Of a stretch of 64,000 nt of DNA, positions 40,070 to 51,498 are shown piece after piece. The stretch's first letter is position 1; the number at the start of each line of letters is the position of its first letter. Below the pieces are notes generated by a model. It had not been told where the DNA came from. It saw nothing but the letters and a program-made list of their open reading frames with translations, and searched no databases. The position numbers and the translations under genes are program-made. The stretch is from Luzula sylvatica (Eukaryota; Streptophyta; Magnoliopsida; Poales; Juncaceae), in contig OX326961.1 of NCBI GenBank assembly GCA_946800325.1, positions 3,078,655-3,142,654 of the forward strand. The letters are read 5' to 3'.

Positions 40070-42163
40070 AAAGGAAAGATATTTTACGGAAATTTGGGGC
40101 GGGCCCACAGCATGGCAGGTATTGGGTCGGGCAAGATTTGGGGCGGGCCGACCCTAGTTGGTTGTTGGGGCGGGTATGTTATAGGGGCGGGCAGATCCTA
40201 CAGTTATTGGGTCGGTATGATTTTGGGTCGGGCAGCTGCAACAAGTTATTGGGGCGGGCTGGCTTATAGGGGCGGGCTGGCTTATAGGGGCGGGCGGACC
40301 CTGCCCGTAGGGACGGGCCGACCAAATAAAAGGGCGACCCAAAAGAGATATGGGGGCGGTAGGTACTGTTGGGACGGGCTGACCCAAGAATTCGAATTAT
40401 CAGGGTCGGGCTGACCCTGTTTTAACCGACCCAAATGGTTTATTGGGGCTGGCCTACCCAATAATGAGCATATTTTAGGGGCGGCCCGACCCTAAAAAAC
40501 ACATGTGTTGTAGTGCGTGCCCGCCAGATAACCGTCTTTCATTACCATGGTTGTGTAGGACTTTTCATGGACTACCGACTGATCCCACAGAGGAGAGGTG
40601 GGATCAAATTACGCGAGCTTACATATTGTACTTCTTAGGCTCCATGGCTTTGGCCAATCCCACGAAAGGAAGATTGAGTGTTAACTACATTTATTTCTTG
40701 GAGGATTTCGAGAAATGCGGGAGTTATGCCTGCGGTGCCGCTGTCCTCGCCCATTTGTACAAGTCTTTGGGAAATGCATGCCAGATTGGGCAAACTACGG
40801 CATCGGGTTGGTTCTCGCTTGTTCAGGTAATTTATCATTTATTTCAATTATTAGGAATTTTTTTTATTATGTTACTAACCTATACACAAATTTATTATGT
40901 TTCAAATTTTGGTAGGTTTGGGCTTGGTTTCATTTAGCCATTGGACGGCCCATCATGACTACGCCGAGATCTATTGTTCAGTTGCCACTCATGAACTATT
41001 ATGTTGGTGGCCACGCGTACACAGAGAATAATAGGGGAAGTACAGTCATGTATTATTCTAATCAGTTCGACAAACTACAATCTGAACAAGTAAGAAATTT
41101 TTTTTAAAAATTTACTTATAAATTTATTAATTACAATTTTATTTTTCAGATTTCTTGGAGTCCTTATACGGAAGAGTTTACGACGAATCTACCGCCACAA
41201 TGTTTTGTTGGTTCTGAGATTTGGATGGCAAAAGTTCCGTTGATATGCACTAGTACGGTGGAGATGCACCTACCAGACAGGGTTATGATCCAGTTTGGTT
41301 ATCGCCAACACATTCCTACAAACCCGATTATGGCGTCTCGTGGGAAATTAAAGAACGCACAAATCCAACATTACGTGGCTATTTGGGAGCAGCGGAATGC
41401 GTATGTTGTTGTGGAGGACGATACCGTATTGAACGGCAGGTTTACTAGAACGGTACCAAACTTAATTATTTGGATGATATTTTATTTTATTAAGCATTAG
41501 TTCACTAATCACATATATGTTTTCAGGATTATATGAGGTGGTTTTGGCGAATAACGAGGCGGTGGATGATCAACAACATTAGTCGTCCTGATTTGAGCTT
41601 CCGACCTAGTGGTCCACTTATGCGATCCATGGTATGTCATCATTTATTAATTTTATTGTAATTAAATTGAATCAAATTAAAGTATTTTTATTATATAATA
41701 TTTGCATTCATAATTACAGGTCAGCGAGATACAGCTCGATATTCGTCATGCGGGACAAGGCGGGTCTTGTTCCCCGACTTGTCCATCTCGCATGATCTTG
41801 GACCAGATGGGCGGTAGAATGACGGTTTTGCTGGATGAATTATTGCTGAACTGTTTGCACACTCATGACGTACCGGATCCACCCATGATGGATCCTCCAC
41901 GTCAACCACCTAATGACTTCGTCCAACCACCATTCACAGACTACGTTTCCACTTCTTGACCGAATTATGGCACGGCTGGCGGTACCGGTTTCATGGACTT
42001 CATGAACTCCACCTTTCAAAAAGAGTATTGTGGGACTTCATATGGTGGAGGCGGTACTCCGTATGGTGGTGGCGGTACTCCATATGGTGGTGGTGGTACT
42101 TCGTTTGGCAGTCATCCCGACTATTTCGATCCCACACAAAATGCACCGAGAGATGACAATTAG
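37306..42163 (+). pseudogene. Plant mobile domain (PMD) gene carried by the MULE
   Basis: PMD proteins (MAIN/MAIL1-like, often labelled 'serine/threonine phosphatase 7 long form homolog') occur as host nuclear proteins and as transposon cargo. Start at 37,306 (MENSGPIDPSVL). Exons: 37,306-37,706 continued at 40,519-40,826 across CACTA-1; 40,916-41,089; 41,150-41,452; 41,527-41,631; 41,720 onward. All introns are GT-AG and fall between codons. Recognisable PMD phrases are ALIHRWHPETNTFH, RAYILYFLGSM, LEDFEKCGSYACGAAVLAHLY and VWAWFHLAIGRP. Lesions: CACTA-1 insertion, a frameshift near 37,625 and a TGA at 41,957-41,959, after which a Gly-rich repeat tail (GGGGTPYGGGGTPYGG) runs on to 42,163. 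It lies head-to-tail after the transposase. Confidence 0.85.
37707..40515. mobile_element. CACTA element 1 (non-autonomous)
   Basis: 2,809 bp with terminal inverted repeats CACTACAACAT / TGTTGTAGTG and the 3-bp duplication CGT (37,704-37,706 and 40,516-40,518), typical of CACTA (En/Spm). Subterminal arrays of GGGGCGGGCCGACCCTA-like motifs at 37,790-38,050 and 40,095-40,495 are presumed transposase binding sites. The interior is AT-rich, with (GA)n runs (39,855-40,065), a repeated TCCTTAATTCCGGAGAACC (39,043 and 39,092) and an 11-bp inverted repeat at 38,791-38,869. No transposase. Insertion lies in PMD exon 1; rejoining across it keeps the codons in frame. Confidence 0.94.
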
Positions 42164-42776
42164 ATGTTGTGATGGTTGTGATATACTTGTTGTTTTTGTT
42201 CATGTTGTTGTGTTGTGATGATTGTGATGATTATTACTACATATACAAACTACAAATTTATATGAAATTGAAAATACGAAACTACTGATACAAACTACAA
42301 AAACCAAATTACATGAAATTGAAAATACGAAATACATTACTAATGATACAAACTACTAGAAGAGTACTTAAATTTTATTAATTCCTTGGATAGTAAAAAA
42401 ATATTTTTACTTCTTTTTCTGCATAGTCGGCATATTTCTTCACTAGGTTACCATGCACGTCAGAATATTTTCGCCTTGCTTGGTATGGAGGTTTAATATA
42501 TATCCATTCTTGAACCATCCGCATCAACGCATTGTGACTAGTATGGACAGGCATAATCTTCTTTTCTGGCTTAACTCCTTTTTGAAACCATAAATCGATA
42601 TACATATCCCCCAAAATACATTCCTTAAACATGAAGTCGTACATTTCATTTACAATTCTTTCCCAACGTATGCGACAATATTCCCAAAATATGGTAATTT
42701 CCTCGAAATTTGTAACCTCGACCTCCCACTTGTAACGTTTCTAATTAAAGAAAAAACCTTCGTAAAAAAATAATAC

Positions 42777-43410
42777 TGAAAGAAAATATGGCTTAAGAAT
42801 TAACTTGGAAGAATTTATATAAATAGGCAATTCTGCAGTCAGAATTAGGTTCGTTCGAACGAACTATATAAGTGCGTTCGAACGGACATATTCGTGACAG
42901 TCAGATTAGGGTTAGATCGAACGAACTATTGAGGTGCGTTCGAACGAACTGGGTTCGTTCGAACGAACCATTTAGGTGCGTTCGAAGTGCCTTAATTTCT
43001 ATATATAAAATTCTGATTTCGGTTTTGACCTAAGCTAATTTCGAGTTTTAGGGTTTTGAGCCGCCGTTTCTTTCTCCTTCTTCCACAGAATTCTAGATTA
43101 GATCTAGAGAGATTGAGAGGGAGATTTGAGCAAAGATCTTGAGAGAATCGATCGTGACGGCGACTAGAACGACGTCGACGATTCCGATCGGTCGAAATCA
43201 AGGTGGACACGAGTAGAGGGATTGCACAAGCACTCCTTGGAGAAGGTTCACGGATTTGGAGAAGAAATCGACACGTACTAACTTGTACGAGGTAATTTTC
43301 TCCAACTCTTCCTTTTTGGATGGTTTTCGAGCGTGATCCCGGTAGAATTAGGTTACGCATGCGAAACTAATTCCGCTGCACAATTTGATAAACGTGTGCG
43401 TAACCCTACA
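42777..43410 (+). repeat. Copia-2 5' LTR
   Basis: 634 bp; TATATAAATAG at about 42,815-42,826 and a second TATATATAAA near 42,999. Between them are several GTTCGAAC-core palindromes with GTGCGT or GGTTCGTT arms. Confidence 0.93.
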
Positions 43411-44681
43411 GTGGTATCAGAGCAATCGCACGTTAAAACCATCGAAAATCGATGTTTTAATTCGAATTTAGGAAATTTTATAATTTTTGGGCTAAATTGC
43501 AGAATTAAGAAAACTGGCAGATTGAGTTCGTTCGAACGAACTTGGAGTTGCGTTCGAACGGACTGATCGGGTTTTAGAAATCAGATTTTAAGAAAACTGG
43601 CAGATTAGAGTTCGTTCGAACGAAATTGGAGTTGCGTTCGAACGAACTGATCTGTTCGAACAAACTTGGAGTTGCGTTCGAACGAACATAATTTTGGACA
43701 ACAAAAAAAAATACTGTCAAAAATGCCCAATAATTTAAAATTTCCAATTTATAAATTCAATACGGTATAGCATATAGCCTAAAACGGGGATGATTGTCTG
43801 TGAATGCTTGTATGTGTGTTGTGTGGGGGCCGGTGAGCTTTCCAAATTGTATTTTATTTAATTATTTGGGGACCGGTGAGTCTTCCAAAGTTGTAATAAA
43901 ATAAAATAGGTTTAGTTTTGAAGAGGGACCTTCAAGGCAAGACGACACGACACGAAGATTGGATCTTCACATGAAGCAAGAAATCATTTTGGGTTTTAGG
44001 GTTGGGAATTTTAGGGTTTTATGATTGCTCATAAAACTAAAAGGCCTATATGCTATACCATAATTTTATTTGTTATTGCGAATGAATAAAATAAATGATT
44101 TTTTATAAAAGAAAATCCTCCCACGTAATTATCAAGTCATTTGCCTCCCAAAGTGGAACCTTCAAGACTAGTACTTGTTTATTTGTGTTGCATGGCCTTC
44201 GTCTGGCACAGATTTACATGTACGTAGCATGGAAGGCGTGCATTGATTAGGAGCTGACGTGTTGCATGGCCTTCGTCTGGCATGTCAATTCACTAATTGA
44301 ATGATACTCCACTTGTGGTTTGGACTTGACCAATTCGCTAGCTAGGCTAGGATTTGGGGCAAGGAGTGAGGTACACACACACTGGTTTTGAGTTGGACTC
44401 AATACCGGTCCTCACGAACAAAGCAAGAATCGTCTTGGAGATGATTGGACATTGTCCTACCCAATGTAACGTATTTTCTAAGTGGTTGGCCTTCGTCACC
44501 TTAGAGATACGTTAAATAGGGATCTTGTCCATTATGAGATTTAAGGTATCAAATCTCCGTTTCAATAGTGGGGGCTATTTGAAATGATAAAATAATGGGT
44601 ATTTCAAGTTGTTTAAAATGAATTTTAATATATGAAAGACCACGTTATTAATTACATTGTTTTTCAAAAATTGTAGAATTC
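43411..44681 (+). other. Copia-2 leader
   Basis: Primer site then non-coding leader. GTTCGAAC palindromes recur at 43,528-43,690. The phrase GTTGCATGGCCTTCGTCTGGCA occurs twice (about 44,188 and 44,261), and GGGGxCGGTGAG twice near 43,828 and 43,868. No gene. Confidence 0.75.
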
Positions 44682-45563
44682 ATGGCTATACCAAGTAATA
44701 ACCACTTTAGTTTGCGTTCCATTTTGGAAAGGGAACGAATGAACGGAAAGAACTTTCTCGACTGGCAGAGGAATCTGGGATTCGTTCTGAAACAGGAAGG
44801 AAAGGCACATGTCTTGGAGACGCCTATCCCTCCTGTGCCAGGGGATAAAGCAACTGAGGATGATGTATTCGAACATACGACATTCTTGGACGATTCGAAT
44901 GATGTCACATGCCTCATGTTGGCTACTATGACTCCTGAATATCAAATCCAGTTTGAGAAACAGGATGCATACGAGATTATGAAACAACTCAGGGAGATGT
45001 TTCAGGTTCAAGCAAGGGTGGAGAAGTATCAAGCTCTTGGCAATGCGACGCAATGTAAGATGCAAGATGGTACGTCCGTTAGCTCGCACCTTCTCAAGAT
45101 GAAAGGATATTTCGATCATCTTGAGAGGCTTGGCGTGAAATTCGAGGTGGAGTTACAAACTGATTTGATCATGTTGTCACTGCCACCGAGTTTCGATTCG
45201 TTCATTTCGCATTTCCACATGTCAGACATGCAAAGGACCATTCCCCAGTTTTTCGGAATGCTCAGAACATTCGAAAATGACATGAAACTGCGGTACATGA
45301 AGTCTAGGACTTCGGAAGTATTGGTGGTTGAAGGGAAGAGTCCAAGCAATGGGAACAAAAACAAGAAGGCAAAGGGCAACAAGGTTGCGCCTAAGCCTAT
45401 GAGCAAGGATGACAAGAAGTGTTTCCATTGCCTCGAGGAGGGGCATTGGAAGCGTGACTGCGAGATCTTCCTGAGGGAGAGCAAGCAAAAGACCGCTTCC
45501 TTGGACACGTCGGCATCAGGTATTTCAGTTATCGAATCTCATTTCTTTACTTCACCATCATGA
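44682..45563 (+). pseudogene. Copia-2 gag
   Basis: 293 codons from MAIPSNNHFSLRSILERE: a UBN2-type Copia gag with a CCHC knuckle CFHCLEEGHWKRDC near residue 250. Closely similar in plan to Copia-1 gag. In Copia elements this frame continues into protease; here a TGA closes it just before the VLDTGCGTD protease motif (about 45,568). Confidence 0.9.
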
Positions 45564-47340
45564 GTGTTGGACACTGGATGTGGGACTGATATTTGTAATA
45601 ATATGTAGGGCCTAAGAAGTAGAAGATCTTTGATTTGTGGCGAAGTTAATTTACGCGTCGGGAATGGAGCTCGAGTAGCCACATTAGCCGAAGGGACGTA
45701 TGATTTAACTTTTCCAAATGGACTTATTTTAGTTTTGAATAATTGTTGTTATGTACCTACTTTGAGTAGGAGTACTTTTTCTATTTCGAGACTTATTGCG
45801 GATGGATATGAATTAGTTACTGGTACTAATGATTGTTTTATTCGCAAGAATGATATTTTCTTTAGTAATGGTCTAGTTGAAAATGGTCTATATGTCTTGG
45901 ATTTAGAAAATAACAACAATAATCAGTCTATTTATAACATAAATACTACTCAAACTAATGAAACATACTCATGTCATTGTCGTCTCAGACACATAAACGA
46001 GAAACACATTGCTAGACTCCAAAAGGATGGAGTGCTAGATTCTTTTGACTTAGAGTCAATAGAAAATTGTGAATCTTGTTTGATGGGTAAGAAGACAAAG
46101 ACACCTTTCTCCAAGAAAGGAGAAAGATCGAAAGATGTGTTGGCCCGCATACATTCCGATGTATGTGGACCGATGAGTGTCGAGGCTAGAAATGGGTATC
46201 GCTACTTTGTGACTTCTACTGACGATTATAATAGATATGGTCATCTATACTTAATGCGTCACAAAAGTGAAACTTTTGAGAAATTCAAAGAGTTTCAACA
46301 CGAAGTAGAACTTCAATTGGGCACGAAAGTACAGGCCATTCGATCGGATTGAGATGGTGAATACTTGAGCTATGAGTTTGAGGACTATCTTCGAGATTGT
46401 GGTATAGTATCACAATGGACTCTACCCAGTACACCCCAATGAAATGGAGTGTCCGAGAGGAGGAATCAAACCTTGTTAGACATGGTTCTCTCGAAGATGA
46501 GTCGAACGGATTTGCCAAAGTCATTTTGAGGTTTAGCGCCTCAAACAATTGCTCATTACTGAATAGAGTTCCGTCCAAATCATTGGAAAAGACACCATAT
46601 GAATTATGGCATGGCATGGTGTCATTATTGTCTTATCTTAAGATTTGGGGCTGCGAGACATACGTCAAAGGAAAATTGACGCCAAACTCAAGCAAGATCC
46701 AACAAGTGTTTATTTGTGGGGTATCCTGAGGATACTACTTTTACTTGCCTAGCGAAAACAAGGTTTTCGTGGCTCGACGATGATACTTCTTAGAGAAGGA
46801 ATTCCTAGATCATCAAGCCAGTGGGAGTAAAAATTGATCTCGAAGAAATTCGAGAACCACATAGTGAACAAGTTGATATGGAACAAAATTCTTAGTTACC
46901 ATTGGATGGTAAACAAGTGGTTATGTCTTCACGCTCCATTGGGGAGTTGTTGTTTGGAAAAGATCCAAACTGAAGACGGTGGTTGATTCTACAACTAAAG
47001 CGGAATACATCGCGGCTTCGGAAGCCGCAAAGGAGGCTGTCTGGCTATGACAGTTCGTGATGGAACTTGGCGTTATGCCAAGCATCTCGGGTCCCATGGA
47101 TGTGTATTGTGACAATAACGGAGCAATAGCACAATCCAAGGAACCGCGAGCGCATCACAGGTCCAAGCATGTACTCCGGCGTTACCACTTGATTCGTTAG
47201 ATTACGAAGAGAGGTGACGTGAAAATAATGAAGATACCTACTGATGATAACGTGGCCGGTCCATTTACGAAGCCACTATCACGTGCCAAGCATGAGCAGC
47301 ATGCTAGGGCGATAGGATTGGGATATCTATCGCAGTGTTA
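45564..47340 (+). pseudogene. Copia-2 pol remnant: protease, integrase, RNase H; RT deleted
   Basis: Protease motif VLDTGCGTDIC, then 45,630-46,352 with the zinc region (CHCRLRHINEKH) and the first half of integrase (HSDVCGP...). TGA interrupts it at the conserved SD(R)DGEYLS site, and further stops and a frame change follow to about 46,800. Near 46,910 the sequence jumps from the integrase-RT linker to the end of RNase H (DSTTKAEYIAASEA, about 46,985), so essentially the whole reverse transcriptase is missing. The tail GPFTKPLSRAKHEQHARAIG ends at 47,340. Confidence 0.9.
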
Positions 47341-48638
47341 GATTGGGTGTTTTATTTATGTTTCTTATTGCATAAGGGGATTCGATCTGCCTAGTGCAAG
47401 TGGGAGAACATTTATTATGCCCTAGGCGTGTAATTGGGATTGTATTTGTTTATGAGACAGATATTTATATTATTATTCATCATATGACATAAACCTTCAT
47501 ATTTCAAAAAATTTAAATAATAAGAAAGTGTGTGAGAGGTTATTCGATTATAATAATCGGATAGACCTTGAATTTTATTCTAGTTTAGTGCATCGAGTCA
47601 GTTGAGAATAATATGTTGCATGGCCTTAGTCTGGCATATTGATTCGTCAATTGAATGATAGTAAAACCACTAAACGGAATGAATATAATTCTAAAACGTC
47701 CCTCGTGTATAAAGTTGTTCATAGGTTTGAACCAGGTAGTCCATTCACGGAATGGAGAATTTTACATACACTGGCATATTCGTAGATGAGATGATCAGGT
47801 TTTACTGATCTGGGACGGTAGCGTCGATTCTAGAATATGGATATACGCGGCGTCGTATATTGGACATACCACTATATGAGTTTGTGACATGGTCAGAGTC
47901 ATTGGAGACGAACTCATATCCAGATAGAACGTTTTAGTTCTTCATACTTGAGTGATCTCACGGATACCTAGTATGTGAAAAGACAATGATTTGATATAAT
48001 TAACCCTACGCGTAACTGTGTAGCAGAGATTACTATTGGGTATTGTTTTTAGCATAGACAAAGGATGTGAGGTTGCAAGATAGGAATTGTTCCTTTCTAA
48101 CCTTGAAAAATGATAGAGGGAGATATCTCTCGGGCCCCTCGATTGAATTGAGATTGATGAAATGCTTGGCCAAGCTCGATGGAACTCAGTAGAGTTCGCA
48201 TTGTTATTATCAATCTAATTCTTATCGAGAAAGAGTAAATCTAATCAAAAAGAAAAGGGGACTTGAAGTCTTAGGCTTCACCGTGACTCTTTTGATCGGA
48301 AGATATCGCGAACAAGAGGACTAGTAACACTTATCTGAGCTAGGTATGAAGATGTACTGCATCTTCATAAAGGTGTTCTCCACCTTTTTCGTGCTAATTC
48401 TGGTAGGTATTAACGGCAGTCTAGTGCTCGCAATACCTTGTGGATTGCTGCTATATCCACTGCCAGTCTTAGACGAACCTACACGGTCACACCAAGATTT
48501 CGTAACATATCGGATTCTCAAGATAATGCTCACCAATACGTTTGTTGGACAAACAAAATGGAATCACGTGAGATTAGATCTCACGACATATGTTGGACAT
48601 ATGGCCAAGTCGATTAAGTCTTAATCCAAGAGGGAGTT
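47341..48638 (+). other. Copia-2 3' untranslated region
   Basis: Non-coding. It repeats the TTGCATGGCCTTAGTCTGGCA phrase seen in the leader (about 47,613) and includes CAAGTGGGAGAACATTTATT just after the coding remnant (about 47,397). That looks like the polypurine region of a related Copia, so the 3' part may be composite. No gene. Confidence 0.6.
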
Positions 48639-49295
48639 TGAAAGAAAATATGGCTTAAGAATTAACTTGGAAGAATTTATATAAATAGGCAATTCTGTAG
48701 TCAGAATTAGGTTCGTTCGAACGAACTATATAAGTGCGTTCGAACGGACATATTCGTGACAGTCAGATTAGGGTTAGTTCGAACGAACTATTTAGGTGCG
48801 TTCGAACGAACTGGGTTCGTTCGAACGAACCATTTAGGTTCGTTCGAACGAACCATTTAGGTGCGTTCGAACTGACTTAATTTCTATATATAAAATTCTG
48901 ATTTCGGTTTTGACCTAAGCTAATTTCGAGTATTAGGGTTTTGAGCCGCCGTTTCTTTCTCCTTCTTCCACGGAATTCTAGATTAGATCTAGAGAGATTG
49001 AGAGGGAGATTTGAGCAAAGATCTTGAAAGAATCGATCGTGACGGCGACTAGAACGACGTCGACGATTCCGATCGGTCGAAATCAAGGTGGACACGAGTA
49101 GAGGGATTGCACAAGCACTCCTTGGAGAAGGTTCACGGATTTGGAGAAGAAATCGACACGTACTAACATGTACGAGGTAATTTTCTCCAACTCTTCCTTT
49201 TTGGATGGTTTTCGAGCGTGATCCCGGTAGAATTAGGTTACGCATGCGAAACTAATTCCGCTGCACACTTTGATAAACGTGTGCGTAACCCTACA
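48639..49295 (+). repeat. Copia-2 3' LTR
   Basis: 657 bp. It has one more copy than the 5' LTR of a 23-bp unit containing GGTTCGTTCGAACGAACC (around 48,810-48,860), which accounts exactly for the length difference. Confidence 0.93.
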
Positions 49296-49426
49296 AATAC
49301 AATATTTAAGAGTTACAAATTAAATTTGAAATAATTTACACGAAATTCATCCATAACTCTAACTTGTGCTTTGGGGCACCATTTATCCCAATCGAGCCAT
49401 CCTTCGTTATTTTGGGCTAACATAAT

Positions 49427-50058
49427 CACTACAACATATCAGGGATAATGGGACTGGCCGTCCCTAAAAAAACGAGCTATCAGTGTCTGCCCGACCCAAA
49501 TAGGCTTTAGGGACGGTAGTTTTGGGTCTGCCCGCCCCTATTTTTGGATTTGCCCGTCCCAAGTTTGAAAAATCGACCCAAAAAATTAGTATCGGCCCGA
49601 CCCAACCATAAAGACCGACCATAAAACTTTGGGACTGCCCGTCCCTAGACAGTCTACCGTCCCTAAAAAATTAGTATCGGCCCGACCCAACATTAAAGAC
49701 CGACCCTAAAACTTTGGGACTGCCCGTCGCTAGACAGTCTACCGACCCTAACCTTCTTGGCACTGCATGTCCTTAATGTTGTGTTGTCCTTTATTCCTAC
49801 AAGCCCTATTGGGACGGCCCGTCCCTAATGCTGCGTTGTCCTTTATTCCTGCAGATGGCAGTGTACTATTGGCCCAAAAGCCATTTAGGGACGGCCTGAC
49901 ACAAATCCTACCGACCCAAAAGCCATTTAGGGACGGCCCGACCCTGTCAGGGTCGGAAGCTTCAGGGACGGTTAACCGACCCCAAATTGGTTAGGGACGG
50001 TTTTGAGGTTATTTAGGGACGGTTTAAACCGACCCAAATTAAATGCTATGTTGTAGTG
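49427..50058. mobile_element. CACTA element 2 (miniature)
   Basis: 632 bp, ends CACTACAACATA / TATGTTGTAGTG, duplication AAT (49,424-49,426 and 50,059-50,061). Almost the whole length consists of GGGACGGCCCGTCCCTAA / CCGACCCAAA-type motifs, i.e. it is two subterminal arrays with no interior. It shares its termini with CACTA-1, so both may answer to the same transposase. Confidence 0.94.
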
Positions 50059-50277
50059 AATGTACATGTCATGATGTATGAATAAAGATTCGGCAAGTTT
50101 TTTTTCCCAAATACCGAATGTCGTACATATGACACTCAATAACGGGTCTATCTTTGTGAGGAACCGGAGGAGATAACACATGTCTTTTATCAAAAAATGT
50201 CTCTTTCAACTCAATATCCCACCATTCTTTTTTCACGGCAGGGGAAGACGAAGTCATTACTACAAAAATCTTCAAAC

Positions 50278-50280
<3 letters not shown>

Positions 50281-50308
<28 letters not shown>

Positions 50309-50325
50309 AGAAGAAGAAGAAGAGA
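50281..50325. repeat. (GAA)n microsatellite in the leader of gene B
   Basis: Reads (TTC)n on the minus strand, a few tens of bases before the gene B start codon. Confidence 0.9.
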
Positions 50326-51498
50326 AAGAGGACCAAGAATGAGGTTTGTTTATGAAAAATGACAAGGCAGGACACAAATATTAATAGGGCTGAAAAAACA
50401 AAAAGTTAAAAGGAATATATTCGTTTCTAATAAAGACAACATGTGATAAAACAAAAAGTTAAAAGGAATATATTCGTTTTTGAAGGAAAAGACTAGACAC
50501 TGCAAAAATTCAAACAAATATATTCCATTCATAAAATAAGGTTCAGAAAATATGATTCAAAAACTACACTATTACATAATTTGAAGGATACAACTAATTT
50601 GACTAAAAAACTGCAAATAATTTGAAGGATACAACTAATTTGAACTAATTCTTGTAACTAACTTCACGATCTTGTAGAGAAATTTGGGGATACGAAATTT
50701 ATTGCTTCAGTGCCCGGTATCTCATTGTCATTCTCATCCAAACGAGGAAGGTTATAAAATGGGGCAGGATCTCGAATATACCAACCATTCATATGAGGGT
50801 ACAATCCATATTCTCTCAATCCATTTCCACTAAGAATGTTTTGACTTCTTTTACATTGCATACGCATTTCCTCAATTGGAATTTCTACCCTAAAATGATT
50901 GCATATCTTTGTGATCATATTTCCATATGGAAAATACAACATGTGACTATCAACGATATTCATGTGTTGCATTTATGTGACATACGGGATGTTGATTTTT
51001 TTTTCTAAATGTCATATGTGTCGTAGATAATAAGCATTCATAAGGTTAATCTTGTTAAACCTTTGTGGAACCACGATGCGGTCAATAATATCAAACATAC
51101 CCCTAAGACTAGGATAAAACAAAGTGGGATGGGTGAATTCAAAAAATTTCGTGACATATGTCTTATAACCTTTGCCTGATATATCATTAGTACAAAAGAA
51201 CGGGGCGTTAGAATGTAAGCACTCCCACCCGTACCCACATCCACACCAACATATTCATCTAATCCGAAATCCCCTAATTGAAATAAATCACGTAGAAGAC
51301 TTTCATAAACAATAATTTCTTTCCCAAATAGGTACGACTTATAATTTCCACGACCATCTATGTAACCATTGGCATAAAATAACCGCACAACGGTATCATA
51401 ATATACATACTTGAAATTTACTAGGAAATTAAGATTCCAATGAGATAAACAATTTTCCAATTCCGCGGTGATAAAATTGGTGTGGGGGTTTGGACGAC

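Larger units (their letters stand above)
42777..49295 (+). mobile_element. Copia retrotransposon 2, internally deleted
   Basis: 6,519 bp with duplication AATAC (42,772-42,776 and 49,296-49,300). LTRs 42,777-43,410 (634 bp) and 48,639-49,295 (657 bp) begin TGAAAGAAAATATGG and end ACCCTACA; about ten substitutions plus one 23-bp repeat unit separate them. tRNA-iMet primer site (TGGTATCAGAGC) at 43,412-43,423 and polypurine AAGAGGGAG before the 3' LTR. Gag and integrase are degraded, the reverse transcriptase is deleted, and part of RNase H remains. It is a defective element that could only move in trans. Confidence 0.94.
42378..50257 (-). pseudogene. MULE cargo gene B, unknown function
   Basis: Leftward gene, convergent with PMD. 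Start taken at 50,257: ATGACTTCGTC, preceded by a (TTC)n leader, then KKEWWDIELKETFFDKRHVL. After CACTA-2 the frame continues with MLAQNNEGWLDWDKWCP...VMDEFRVNYF (about 49,426-49,310). A putative intron then holds Copia-2, and the last exon (about 42,735-42,378) reads WEVEVTNFEE... HTSHNALMRMVQEWIYIKPPYQ, QARRKYSDVHGNLVKKYADY and stops. I do not recognise a family. The conserved-looking Trp and Arg/Lys-rich motifs suggest a real former protein. Whether the intron boundaries are intact is uncertain (donor not fixed). Confidence 0.55.

Noticed and set aside
39668..40414. Frames across (GA)n and GGGCGGG arrays in CACTA-1
   Set aside because: Low-complexity translations of microsatellite and subterminal repeats.
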